From: Biscogniauxia marginata
Lineage: Eukaryota > Ascomycota > Sordariomycetes > Xylariales > Xylariaceae
NCBI GenBank assembly: GCA_022695795.1
Contig: MU404093.1
Location: forward strand, 248,001-312,000
DNA: 64,000 bases
Direction: 5' to 3'
A program made the translations under genes and the position numbers. The notes under the pieces were generated by a model. That model saw only the letters and a program-made list of their open reading frames with translations, searched no databases and had not been told where the DNA came from. Of the stretch, positions 10,376 through 21,077 are shown in pieces (position 1 is the stretch's first letter; each line of letters opens with the position of its first letter).

Positions 10376-13283
10376 TTTTAATGAGTGCTGAGACGATTCG
10401 TTCCAGACGATAGAAATCTCAATTTTCTTTTTATGGGATTTAGAAGCGAAGAGCTGTGGTTTTTTTTTCAGAGTCGACTGAAGAGTTGCTGTGATCTAGG
10501 TTAGAATCGCCGTTAGCTTGGGATTTCGCTACTTATGTATGCTGAAGCGAACTATATTTCTTTGCAGAGCAGATACAAAGATATATGAGGCAAGAAAAAA
10601 AAAAAGTCCAAGACAGAACAAAAGGGAATTGTGCTTGCTATGTTCAGGCGTTTCTAGCGAAGGCCAGCACAGATCACAAGGCGATTGTTTGCCAGGACCA
10701 ACAAAGGCTGGAGTGCGGGTGACCATGAAGAACTAACCTGTGTATGTCTTTGTTCTGGTTGGGTGAACAGAGAGACAATGAGAGAGTGGGAAGATTGCTT
10801 CTTGAGTCGGGCTCAAAAGGAAAGTGATGCTCCAGGCGAGTGGGTTGTAAATCAAAGAAGGGCCTAGCCTTAAAGGAGTGAAGGAAGGACTCTCTTGCAA
10901 AGATTGTCGTGTGGATTGCTGCCGCTGGCGTGAGGAAAGGGAGAGAATGAAACGACCGACTTGGGTGACGAACGAGAGTCTTATAATGAAAGAATGAAGG
11001 TGAGGGAAGGGGAAGAATGGACGGACGGCCAGCAACGAAAGGGACTAGTGTAGTCATGTACGATGCAAGTGGAGAGGTCACGACTAAGTGCTGCAGGAAC
11101 ACCAGTCATCCGAAAATGATTGGGCACAGGCAGAACGGGGTAGAACATGGCAAGACGGCTCCCTCCTAGACAGACGCCAGTCGAGAGCCCAGAGCTCAGC
11201 GCTGATCGCAAACCCCACAGCTCGACAAGCCAAGCGCAGGTGGAGCGTAGCCAGTAGGGCTCAGCCATCATGATCTCTCTCCTGGGCGTTGAAGCATAGC
11301 AGATGGAGGCGTGCAGGGGGTGGTGCGGTTGAAGAAAGCATGCACGTATTTTGATAGGCCCGTCTGAGTCCCTATGGCTTGTTTCGTCTCGGCATAGGGG
11401 CGGGACTAAACGCTTCGTTAGGTGGGCAGCAAATAGGGATGAACAAGGGACGTTTGCAAGATTCCCAGTTTTTTTTTATTCTTTTTATTCTTTTTATTTT
11501 ATTCTTTTTTAACCTCCGTCTTTCTCTGCCCCCCTGTCTCTCCGTACCTAGCGACTTAAGGCGTTGCACCTAAGCATTAGGTACTGTAGACTGTAGGTAG
11601 TGTACAGTATTTTGTGGAGGCACTGAATCAATACCTACATACCTTAGCAAGCTTACTATCCTTTAGTAGGCACACTACACTGCTGTAGGTGCACTACCAG
11701 ATCCTCCCTCCCCTGACTAGTCTCCTCTAGGCAGGTGGGCGGGTGCAGTGGCCAACTTTCAAACGACGACTCAGATCCGGCCCCCCGCATTGGCCAGCTG
11801 GATCTCTTTTCTTTTTTTTTACAGGCGTACAAGGCTTCTGGGCTGAAGTGCCCTCTGTTCCAGGTCTCAGTCAGTCACCTACAGGATTTCAACATCCTGA
11901 ATCGCATCGAGAGTATTGGACCACTTGTGATGTTAGGCACCAGCAGAGTGTTTTACCTTGAGTAATTCTACATCCACTGCATCTGCGTAGTTTTTTCTCT
12001 TCTCCGACCGTATATCGCCATTGATGAGTTCGTGTTCGATTACCTAGAGACTTCGTATACATACGTCAATGGGGATTGAAGGTCCCTCCCGATTGGGAGA
12101 CATGAATCGACCTCCAATCAGGATGCGCGCAGGTACCTACGCTTTGGACCAGACGGGGCCAGGACCCGGCCATATGCATACTCTATCACGCCCGCCTCGG
12201 CAGAAGGCGGCGGGTCGGCGGGCGGCGGCCACTTTTGACAAGAGGTAACCTACAGAATTCGAAGATGCGTATAATCTGTATGCGACTGCGGATATTCATT
12301 TTTACCTCCACTGTAACAACCCAAACGAGCGCAAGACTTATCGGCACCTACTAATGATCAATTAAAGCTTCTCATTTCATTTCGTTTCATTTTATTCTTT
12401 TTTGATATTATTATTCTTGTCCCACTTTGCGGTGATTTTTCTCGTCTCTCTTTTTCCTCTTGCGTGTTTTTGCCGACTGTCTATTCGCATGTATGCATGC
12501 GAGGTTACGGGGGTTGCAGATATCCTCCGTAAGTGGTAATAGGGGAAGCTTCCTAGGTTAGTCTAGAAATGCTTTGCATATGAAAGTCCAGGGGGGTGAT
12601 TGGGCGGCGGACCTCAGCCTCTCCAGTTCCTGCTAGACGTTACCTGGCTTGGTGCGAGATCGCCTCAAAATGCTCCAGCCACTCATGGCGCTAGGAGCCG
12701 AGCCTTTGCCGATCACCAGCATTCTCGGTGGTACCGCAGTACGCCTCTGCTCGGCTTGATCCCAGGGGCATGTACAGGGTGCCGCCTGATCGCGCACCAA
12801 TGCGGCAACTACAGGCCGCCATCTCAACGTGGTTTTACTGCGCGGTTGCAGGGGCTTTAGCGAGTGGTTCCCTCCATTTGATCCTGAAACGGCACCAGTT
12901 TCAAGGACAAAGACCTGCTCGAATAATGCAAGTACTTTACCTTCCTACCCTTCAAAATGCATTCGGACGCTACATCGCGACTCTTTAGGCATATAAGTGC
13001 GTCACCTGGAAGATACAAATTGGAATAGACCTGATTTAAACACCTGACCCTGAATCACGACACCCCCCGAGATTGCAATTCGATTGACTCTTGTCGCGTC
13101 ATCTAGACACACAAGGATGATGTTGGGTCTTGACTCGACTGCACTAAAAATGACGACAGACAGCTACCTAGACTATCATACAACATGAATACCTACAGTA
13201 CATACAGTACAGTATGCAAGTAGGAATCTAAGGAAAGCGCTCAGTCTTCCTATAGTTGACCGCTATTATAACTGACGGCCACC

Positions 13284-13337
13284 ACACATACACACACATC
13301 TGTACACACATCATCATCAGCAGCAGCAGCAGCACGC
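13284..13337. repeat. CA / CAT / CAG microsatellite tract
   Basis: A run of CACA-type units (13,284-13,310) is followed by CATCATCAG and a (CAG)5 run ending near 13,335. Simple sequence only; no coding context was found. Confidence 0.8.
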
Positions 13338-15873
13338 GCGCATCGTGGGAACTATAGGCGCTAATAAATCAATACACCGCTCTAAACAGCAGCAGACGGC
13401 CAGTGACATCTGTCAATTCTAGATCATGCCGCCATCCATACCGCTGTTTTTGACGCCGTTTGCCAGCCATCACCAACCCCTTCCTTGCATCTAGCTGCCC
13501 ACCCTCAGCAGGATCTGCGCCGGCGGGCGATACGCAAAAGTCGTTCCGCCATACACGTCGTCCACGACATCATCGGCGCCTTGCCAGCCATCAATCAACA
13601 CCGACAGTGCGTAGAGGTTGGGAGCATACCTACCTAACCACCACCGTCAAAGCCCTCCTCCACCCGGAATGACAGGTAGGTAGATCGAAAGGTGGTACGT
13701 AAGTGGGAATCAATCAGTCGGCATGTGAATGCTGGTGGCCCTCGCTTGAATGATGGACATTGAAGGGGTCGTGGCGCAGTTGGCGCGAAGAGCTTTTTCC
13801 CTTGCGAACGTCGAACTGGCGAGGGCGGAAAACAGTTCCTTGCCCCACGATCAACGTTTGAATACCCGGAAAAAATACTACCTAAAAACAGTACCCTACC
13901 TATCTCTTTCCGTCATTATATCCGTTGAAGAACAGGGATTCGGGGTTGTGCATACATACTTCATATGCACGGCAGGTACTGAAATAGCCTGTAAAGGACC
14001 GCGCGTCTGTATGTACTCTGGAGAATAAGATCCCCCTGGTCGCTAGCATCCCTGCCGCCTTTCCCAAGCAAGATCCGTGTTCATGGCAAATCCTCCCGGG
14101 CTTAAAAAAAGGTCGACCATGCATACATAAACCTTACCTCGGCCTATTAGGCCCGGCTTCTAGGTAGTGCACCAAGCATGACATCCAAATTTCTCCTAGA
14201 CGGGTCTCGCTCAATAGTGGCCTCAGTTCAAGCCTCCCGGTGACGCAAGCGCAAACTGGCAGACTCGACACCGTGCAGATCGTGAGTTTGGGTGAGAGAG
14301 GGTTATGCCTCTCCGGTTTGTGGGGTTAGACGAGGCGTGGCGCATGTAGGTACAGCTCGTCAGCATCCTTTGGGCCTCCAGAACCTCGACCCGGGAGAGA
14401 GGCTGGGAACCAGACTCGGGGTCGCCTGGCCGCCCGTATTCGCGGCACCGGTACCGTTGTTAGCCATCCGAGTACTCCAAATATAATCGTGGAACCAGGA
14501 TCAGCTGAGTCGCGCGCCGCGAAGCTGCTGATGACCCTACCTCGTTTCGTGGTCTACATACGTCAACTCCTTGGGCCCGTCTACTTACCTCCATACTTAT
14601 TTTATTAGCTGCCCGTACTGCAGTGAATTGAATCCTATTTTCAGATAGATAAGTAGGTACGTCTGGGCCCCGCCACGACTCGTTATCCTTCGTATTGGTG
14701 AGGCGAAGGTGGGTTTCGAGGCGTACATCCACCTTGTAAGTATCGCCACCATAGGCCTCACCGATTATGCCTAATAAAAGTCATGTAAATTCGTCTGGTA
14801 TTTGCATTTCGACCTTACGCGTTTTCAATCACCTAATAGGTTCCGGTTAAGCCTAGGGTGCAACTGATTCAGGGAGAAAGGAATGGAAGAAAACTTTATC
14901 TTCGTGTCCTGGGATAATACCTGTTCTTGCTCAATTGACGTCATCCCTTTCATGTCGTCTACCTAAACTGCGTATATTTTCCTCCACCGTTCACTGATTC
15001 CCAAGGGCCTTTGCTACAGGGTGACCGGTACGACTTGAGCATCTAATTAATAGATCCCGAAGATAAACCATATGGGCATCGCAAAAGGCTCGGGTTCATA
15101 TCTGAATGGGGTTGTAGCAAACGTGTTTGGCTCCGCGGAACGGCCCCCGTAGCTAACAAGCGACCAACGGACCTTCTATCCAGTCAGGCTGTCGCTTGAC
15201 TCGTGCTGATTTGTGAAGTAAGGTAATAGGATAATGTGATTGACACAAGGCATTTCCGAGATGTCTGTGTTCTCGTGAGTTTAGACAATATCTCACCTCA
15301 ACGGCAGTCGTCCATCACCGTTACATACCTATTAATTCCTTACATAGTGAGTGCCGCCAGAATCTAGCTAACCTAGTGAACTCCCTTGACCAACCTCAGC
15401 GGCGCAGGCTCCTCCCTGGACGCCTCGATTCGATTGAAGAAATAGTCCAGCAAAGTCAGATTCCGATTTCACTTTTAAAGCCGCGCGAGCCCCCTACGAA
15501 CCAAGAACGACCGTCCTCCTACTGCATTTGTCGTTCTCGGGTCTTCAAATTCTTTACACCAGGACATAGTCAGATATACCACTAGATAAATGCCCTTTAC
15601 CACCCCCCTTCACACCCTTCCTTGCGTATAAATCATAGTACCGTCTCTCCCAAGCAGATTTGCTCACCACCTCCCTCCTGCGCTTCTGATGTCGTCCCTA
15701 AGTTATACGTAACATTCTCGCGCCCGCGTAAAAAAGGACAGTACAGAAGTTATCACGCAGACCTTGTTGACGGCTTTACCTGACGTAAATTTACGAAGCT
15801 AGAAGGAAATAACGAAGTGTTTATTGACCGAAACACCCTTTATGACCGCACAGCCCGTAGCCTTGGTAGGTAC

Positions 15874-15896
15874 ATAGGGTTAGGGTTGGGGTTAGT
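15874..15896 (+). repeat. Short interstitial telomere-like repeat
   Basis: The stretch reads TAGGGTTAGGGTTGGGGTTAG: about three units of the fungal telomere repeat TTAGGG with one substitution, in the middle of the gene-poor interval. It is too short to call a relic telomere with confidence. Confidence 0.5.
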
Positions 15897-17103
15897 AGGT
15901 AAATATCTGTTGGAAAATTTTGTCATAGCCATAACCCTGTGATGACGCTTCACTCTACCGTACACCCCACCATTTATATGAATGCCATCTGAGTGAATGC
16001 CCTCATCTAATGGGGACTCACATGTCGAGATGGTAGTGACTAGTTGCTATAGGGCATAAGATCTGTATAGTTTTTTTAATCCCTACATGTTTCCCTAGTC
16101 CCATAAGAAACCTAACCTTTCTTTCTTTACGAAACTAGGTAATGTTCATTCGTATTATAGAAATTTATTTACGTGGACCCTCGCGTCTTTCGAGTCTATA
16201 TTACATTACAGCACCGTGACAATGCGTATCGAGGCGAGGCGAGTCGAGATCGTAAAGTCAAGAGAAACCATCCTTTGGTTAAATGCTCGGTTTCTTATTT
16301 GCCAATTTAGACTAGATCTACTAAGATTCAGTCATTACACCGTTGCTTGTTGAATTAACGATCAATATAAATACCTATAGACGTCATTTGATTGATGATT
16401 TGCTATTTACTAACTTGTGCTTACTGATAGATATCATGTTAAAGCTTTAGTTTTTATGACTGATATTACGAATACTAAAACACCTACGAATTAGCCGGGG
16501 TTGTGTAAAACTATAGCCGGGCAGAAATTCCTCAAAAAACGACGTGGATAGGTAAACATTGAATATACCTATGTATAAAAGAAAGGTAAGTTATTTGAAC
16601 TTTATGGTAGTATATCATTTAATACCCATTTTGATTCTTTTTAAAATTGGATAAGGGTTTTCGTTTTGAGCTCGTAAACTACCTATATAACTATGATTAG
16701 CACTATCTACATCGTTATGGAGGACCTTCCAGTCGCTTTCTAAGATCCCCCAGCTTCGTTTACAAGTGGAGTTGTAAATACAACGTCTTCTTGCTTCGCT
16801 CTAACGGCTTGATAGGTACACCATAATTATAGGGTCGTCGTTCGGTCCGACGCTGGGATACAAGTAGGCTACTGGTTCGGCGACAATGTTTCCTCATAGG
16901 GCCACCATAAACCGACTAGCGACCAGGAGGATGATAGCTTTCTCAATTATCCACTAGCTCCCTATGGTCGGCGATAAAGTATGTAGCTTCGTCGATAATG
17001 TAATGAGCAGCTACGCGTGCGATAGGCCGCCCCCGGCATCTTCATCCCCCTTTTAGCTCGGTGTGCATAACACCCTGCGGGCTTTATCATAGGAGCTGTA
17101 GCG

Positions 17104-17753
17104 CCGGCCGGCCGGCGACGACCGAGGCGGCGAAGAAGTTCATCAGCATCCGCTACCGGCTACTGTGTTATTGGCAAGCCAATGGTGTGCCGCATTCGGT
17201 GAGCATCTCTTGTGTCTTCTTGCCTGCGGTAATGTTAGGGAATAGGGGGTGTAGTTTAATATACCGTGATCATGACAAAATTGCGTGTGTGTGTCTTGTT
17301 GCTAGTAGTTTCCATAGGGCGGCGATATTTTCAATCATTATATACCGTGTATTCTTTGGCATTTTTATGTGCACGACTATGGACGCGCAGATGAGAGACG
17401 GCACGCCCATGGTCAACCCCCTTTTCTGCCTGTACCCGGGGTTCAGGGACACCTGGGTGCTAGATTTGCTGGTGAACTGTATCTTGATGATAGTGTTAGT
17501 CTGGAGCAAGATCAAATTCACTTTTGAAGATGGCAATTTTACTGTCGACGAGACATTTAATTATGTTACCGATTTCAGAGGCAAGAAGTTTACGTTTTGG
17601 AGTCCCGGGGACGAGAAACCTGGTAGTGACTCTGTTAGAGCCACGGGACAAACTACAGATACGAATGTTGACGAAGATAGGGATCCGGTTTGCACAGTTG
17701 TTGATAAGCCGTTGTTGGAGGGGTTTACTGTTGAAGGGAAAGTTAGGGGGTAA
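17104..17753 (+). pseudogene. GH31 alpha-glucosidase remnant, internally deleted
   Basis: An open frame here reads as scattered pieces of the C-terminal half of fungal GH31 alpha-glucosidases. EAAKKFISIRYRLLCYW matches the conserved helix before the C-terminal region. MDAQMRDGTPMVNPLF is the family block leading to the late catalytic-domain strands. FTFEDGNFTVDETF and VDKPLLEGFTVE match the extreme C-terminal beta domain. Between the first two blocks is unrelated sequence of about 65 codons (17,190-17,380). After LYPGFRDTWVLDLL the frame jumps straight to the C-terminal domain, so roughly 100-150 residues are missing. The catalytic acid/base and nucleophile regions are absent upstream, where the DNA is AT-rich. 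It cannot be an active enzyme. Family assignment is by eye from several separate motifs. Confidence 0.68.
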
Positions 17754-18085
17754 TGTAGAATATCTCACATGAAGATTGCAACACTGGCCGTGAATATATA
17801 ATCGGTAACCGGGATATCCTATACCTTCAAATAAGCGTGGAAGGGTGGACATTTAGAACAATATCGATGCCTGATGTTCTATAATTCCATATCTTCTCGC
17901 TCTCGCGTAGAATGAGGACGACCACAAGGGGGTTTGGTGCCTATCGACTTATCGACAGCAACTAAAACACAAGGGGAAAGAAATGACCAAGTGGGAGTCC
18001 TCCTAGAGCAAAAACTTCCGCAAGCCGACCAACAACCATGGTATGGGCTTGACGTCTGACACATTAGATAAGCTCCACCAATTCA

Positions 18086-18588
18086 TCACTCTGTCGGAGT
18101 CTTTTCGGCCGAGTATGCGGGACCAAGCTTGTTTTTGCCATCGACTTGCTTGAACTCCAAGTCCCCTAAAACATCCTCGATTCCAGCGAATGACCTTATC
18201 TAGGCTCGTTTTTAGATTATTTTCCAGACAAGATGTCTTTATTTTCCTCGTGAAAACTTACGTTGATGGCAGTGACTTGCCTTTCGATCTCTCGATCGCA
18301 CTCAGCGAAGTCGATGAGTATGCTAGTGCCGCAGGTCGGGCAGAACTTGTGAGGTTTCTTCTTGTTACCGAAACGGTAAGACGACAGGTGCTGCTCGCCA
18401 GAGGAGAAGACGACGTCCTCGCGCTTTGGGTAGACGAACAGATAGCCGTTCTTTGTACAGATGGAACAGTTACAAGTGATAATCTTCGACGAGCGAATGT
18501 CTGGCATAGTCACCGTGAATTGGACTTTGCCGCAGTGACAGTTGGCATCGTAAGTCTGGATGGAGGGGACGGCTCGAGTCGAGGACAT
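18086..18588 (-). CDS. GFA/CENP-V-type zinc-binding protein
   Basis: Small protein (about 146 residues) of the glutathione-dependent formaldehyde-activating (GFA)/CENP-V fold. Zinc ligands typical of the fold are present: CHCG near residue 17, CNCSIC near 39, and FCPTCG near 82. The body contains the usual SGEQHLSSYRFGN segment before the last CxxC. One intron at 18,200-18,261 (GTAAGT/CCTAG) joins ...QVTAIN to IRSFAGIEDV, and the protein ends ...SAEKTPTE at 18,086. Members are abundant and mostly uncharacterised in moulds; the substrate cannot be predicted. It lies about 0.4 kb from the repeat-peptide precursor on the same strand, but nothing else ties it to that locus. Confidence 0.87.
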
Positions 18589-19008
18589 GGTGTATTAGGC
18601 TAATTGAACATTTCACATTAATGACCTAGTAGACACAGAAGAGCACCTGAGGATGAAAAGGAGTGGAATTATGTATCTGGTATGCACTCCCGCTGGGTAC
18701 ACATAAGTGCATATGCAGTATTGATATAAGCGGGGTACGGAGTACAGTGCAAAGTACAGAGTACATAACATATACGGTAGTCGGCCCTAGCGGGCCCCGC
18801 CGAATAAACTCAACGCGTCTCCACCGGCAAAAGCTACCTCCCTATGGCCCGCCAAGCGAATGAACGATCTCTTGTCAACCTCCTGCAGCTGCATGGGCTA
18901 TCGAATATTGATTGAGCTAGCCGACAGCACAACACCACGGTAAGCCCAATGTTTTTCCTTTCTTGCGAGAAAAAAAGAAGACGGTGATGATGAAGTCTCG
19001 CGTATGGC

Positions 19009-19566
19009 CTATAGGCTGCGCTTGTCGGATGAGGGCGCAGTCTCCTCGTACCCATCAATCACGAATTGAGGGCTGCGCTTCTCAGAAGAAGGAGCGGTCT
19101 CTTCGTAGCCGTCAATGACAAATTGAGGGCTACGCTTCTTCTCGGACGAGGGTGCAGTCTCTTCGTAGCCATCGATGACGAATTGGGGGTCACGCTTCTT
19201 CTCAGAGGAGGACTCGGTCTCCTCGTACCCGTCAATCACAAACTGAGGGCTATGCTTCTCAGACGAAGGTGCTGTCTCCTCATATCCGTCGATGACGAAT
19301 TGAGGACTACGCTTCTTGGATGAAGGCGAGGGCGCGGTCTCTTCATAGCCATCGATAACGAACTGAGGGCTGCGCTTCTCCGAGGATGGTGCGGTCTCCT
19401 CATAGCCGTCGATCACGAATTGGGGGTCGCGCTTTTCCCATGGCTCAGGAGCGTTGAGCTTAGCCAGGGCTCGCTCTAGTGCCTCACCTTGGAGTTTGGG
19501 CACCGGAGACGCGCAGACGTTGGAAGTGAGGGTTATGAGAAGAGTCGTGATCTGGTTGAACTTCAT
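19009..19566 (-). CDS. Kex2-processed repeat peptide precursor (dikaritin/KEP-type RiPP precursor)
   Basis: Single-exon, 185-residue secreted precursor. Residues 1-20 form a signal peptide (MKFNQITTLLITLTSNVCAS), then a leader to about residue 46 ending in Lys-Arg. Seven tandem units of 17-20 residues follow. Each contains the invariant core PQFVIDGYEET, usually then APSSE. Units are separated by KR, a Kex2/KexB site, except before unit 4 where it reads KH. The core is preceded by D or S, giving a DP/SP dipeptide right after each cleavage site. Known fungal RiPPs of this design (ustiloxin, phomopsin, asperipin) use UstYa-family oxidases for Tyr-based cyclisation. The core has one Tyr plus Phe, Val and Ile, and two UstYa-like genes lie within 5 kb. 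The product itself is not recognised. Secretion and Kex2 processing are strongly indicated; cyclisation is inference. Confidence 0.85.
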   Translation of the reverse strand: MKFNQITTLLITLTSNVCASPVPKLQGEALERALAKLNAPEPWEKRDPQFVIDGYEETAPSSEKRSPQFVIDGYEETAPSPSSKKRSPQFVIDGYEETAPSSEKHSPQFVIDGYEETESSSEKKRDPQFVIDGYEETAPSSEKKRSPQFVIDGYEETAPSSEKRSPQFVIDGYEETAPSSDKRSL

Positions 19567-19710
19567 CTTTACTGTATGATAGACAACTGGATAAAAGGGA
19601 TCGAATGAATTTTTCTCGAGGGCTGTAGTGGAAATGACTTAGAAGACTTCGGAGTTCGAGGCTGTCTGGTGAATGTCGTGTCTCTCCAGTTCATCAAGGA
19701 ACGAGGTGCG

Positions 19711-19720
19711 CTTTATATAC
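19711..19720 (-). promoter_or_regulatory. Putative TATA box of the repeat-peptide precursor gene
   Basis: On the minus strand the bases read GTATATAAAG, about 145 bp upstream of the precursor ATG at 19,566. Position and sequence fit a core promoter; unproven. Confidence 0.4.
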
Positions 19721-21077
19721 ACCACTTTATACACCAAGTTCACCAATCCTACCAACCAGCAACCCATTGTCCCCACTGTCTTGGACTTTCGGCAGCTTTG
19801 CTACTCGACGTTGCACGCAATCATCTACGACAATTGCCCAAGAAGCATTTTGTCCTAGCATTAAGCAGGGGCTGGAGGATGATCGATTCTCCCGACACTA
19901 TGATAATGATCCGTCCGCCAGCGTTGCCGAAAGAGACCGCACTATGACAACACTGTTTATGCATATAGTATAGTGTACCTATAGTGCACCTAAGCCAATT
20001 ACTACCCGGCTTCAAGTCGTGATAGGATACGGTGTATAGAAGTTGACACCGATCACTGCTTACACGCCTTCATACTTCTGGTTTGCCGTAAAGAAGGGCG
20101 GCTGATTCGATCTTCTTCCAATCAACGACGACTCATGTATGTGTACTTACATTCTGTCTCGGCCTGGGCCACCCACGCCCATGGATTCCGCATGTTCCAC
20201 GTTGTAAACCGTGCGCTGCACATTGTCTCTACTGTTCCAGTACATTGAAATACCCCGCAGCTTATGGTCCCCTTTCTTTTCCTTTTCATGTTGTGGCACA
20301 TAACCATGTAGGTAGGTAAGTAATGAATATACTTGGTGCATACCCACTCACCCAAGAGAGCATATCACCTCTTCCACTGGCTCAGCCAATCATAACATTC
20401 ATTGGTCAGCAATACATCAAAGTTTCCTAGCATCATGTCTCTTCACAATTTCGCCATAGTACAACTTCAAGATATACGCATGCAAGCAGCGAGACTCGGA
20501 TATTCTAGGTGGAGAATACGAAACAGGGACCAGGATGCGGCACAAAGGTATGCAATAAGATGGCACTGCAGGATTTTCTATAGGAACGTTGCAAACCAGC
20601 CGAATAATGGGCTATTCGAATGCTTACACCTGCAAAGATTGCTTGTTGATTAATAGTTAATTGAATCCTAGAGGTGGGGAAACGAGCCATCTGATTAAGG
20701 GTCAGACCGGTGTGATGAGTTGGTCAAAGAAACAAGGCATCGAGCATCATGTAGGTCAGCTAATAGGGTTGGCAACTGCAGCAGTCAATGAGATAGCGAG
20801 GGGATGTGGATATTGTGCCACAGGATCATCGATGTAGTTGTCCCCCATCCACATGAACGAATCTCAAAAGGTCGGGTGAATGAAGAAGGGAAACTAGGGT
20901 AAAGATGACATAAGTCGTCATTTGAACATCAGTTTGGACCAACATACCAGCCAACAAAGTTGGGTACTGCGTTTTCCCAGGTAACATAGGATAGTCTACC
21001 ATAGCTATCAAGCATAGGCACAATATTCCTGAGATCTCATCACTTCTCATTCAATCCAAAGATCGTTTCAAGCTACC

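Larger units (their letters stand above)
10376..17060. other. Long gene-poor interval (6.7 kb)
   Basis: I see no reading frame with protein-like composition or a known motif. Pyrimidine or purine tracts occur (11,470-11,515; 11,805-11,820), with TAGGTACCTACC-type short repeats, CA/CAG microsatellites (13,280-13,337) and a TTAGGG-like stretch (15,875). GC content falls from moderate in 10.4-15 kb to AT-rich in 16-17 kb. The first several hundred bases must include the promoter of the LPMO gene. Short or heavily spliced genes cannot be excluded. Confidence 0.55.

Noticed and set aside
12600..14732. Several 60-90 codon frames in the gene-poor interval
   Set aside because: Arg/Pro/Ser-rich, no motifs, no start or splice context; composition alone explains them.
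17061..17753. Novel small membrane protein
   Set aside because: Separate blocks match GH31 C-terminal motifs; the hydrophobic parts come from the inserted, unrelated codons.
19066..19323. Plus-strand reading frame of 85 codons opposite the repeat precursor
   Set aside because: It is the antisense shadow of the repeats, Leu/Arg-rich with no independent support.
19009..19470. Regular repeats of about 51-57 bp resembling a CRISPR array or minisatellite
   Set aside because: Repeats are in frame inside a signal-peptide protein and vary mainly at third codon positions; this is a fungal nuclear genome.
19009..19566. Mating pheromone (alpha-factor-like) precursor
   Set aside because: Units lack the Trp/Cys-rich pattern of filamentous ascomycete alpha-pheromones, and UstYa-type genes are adjacent.
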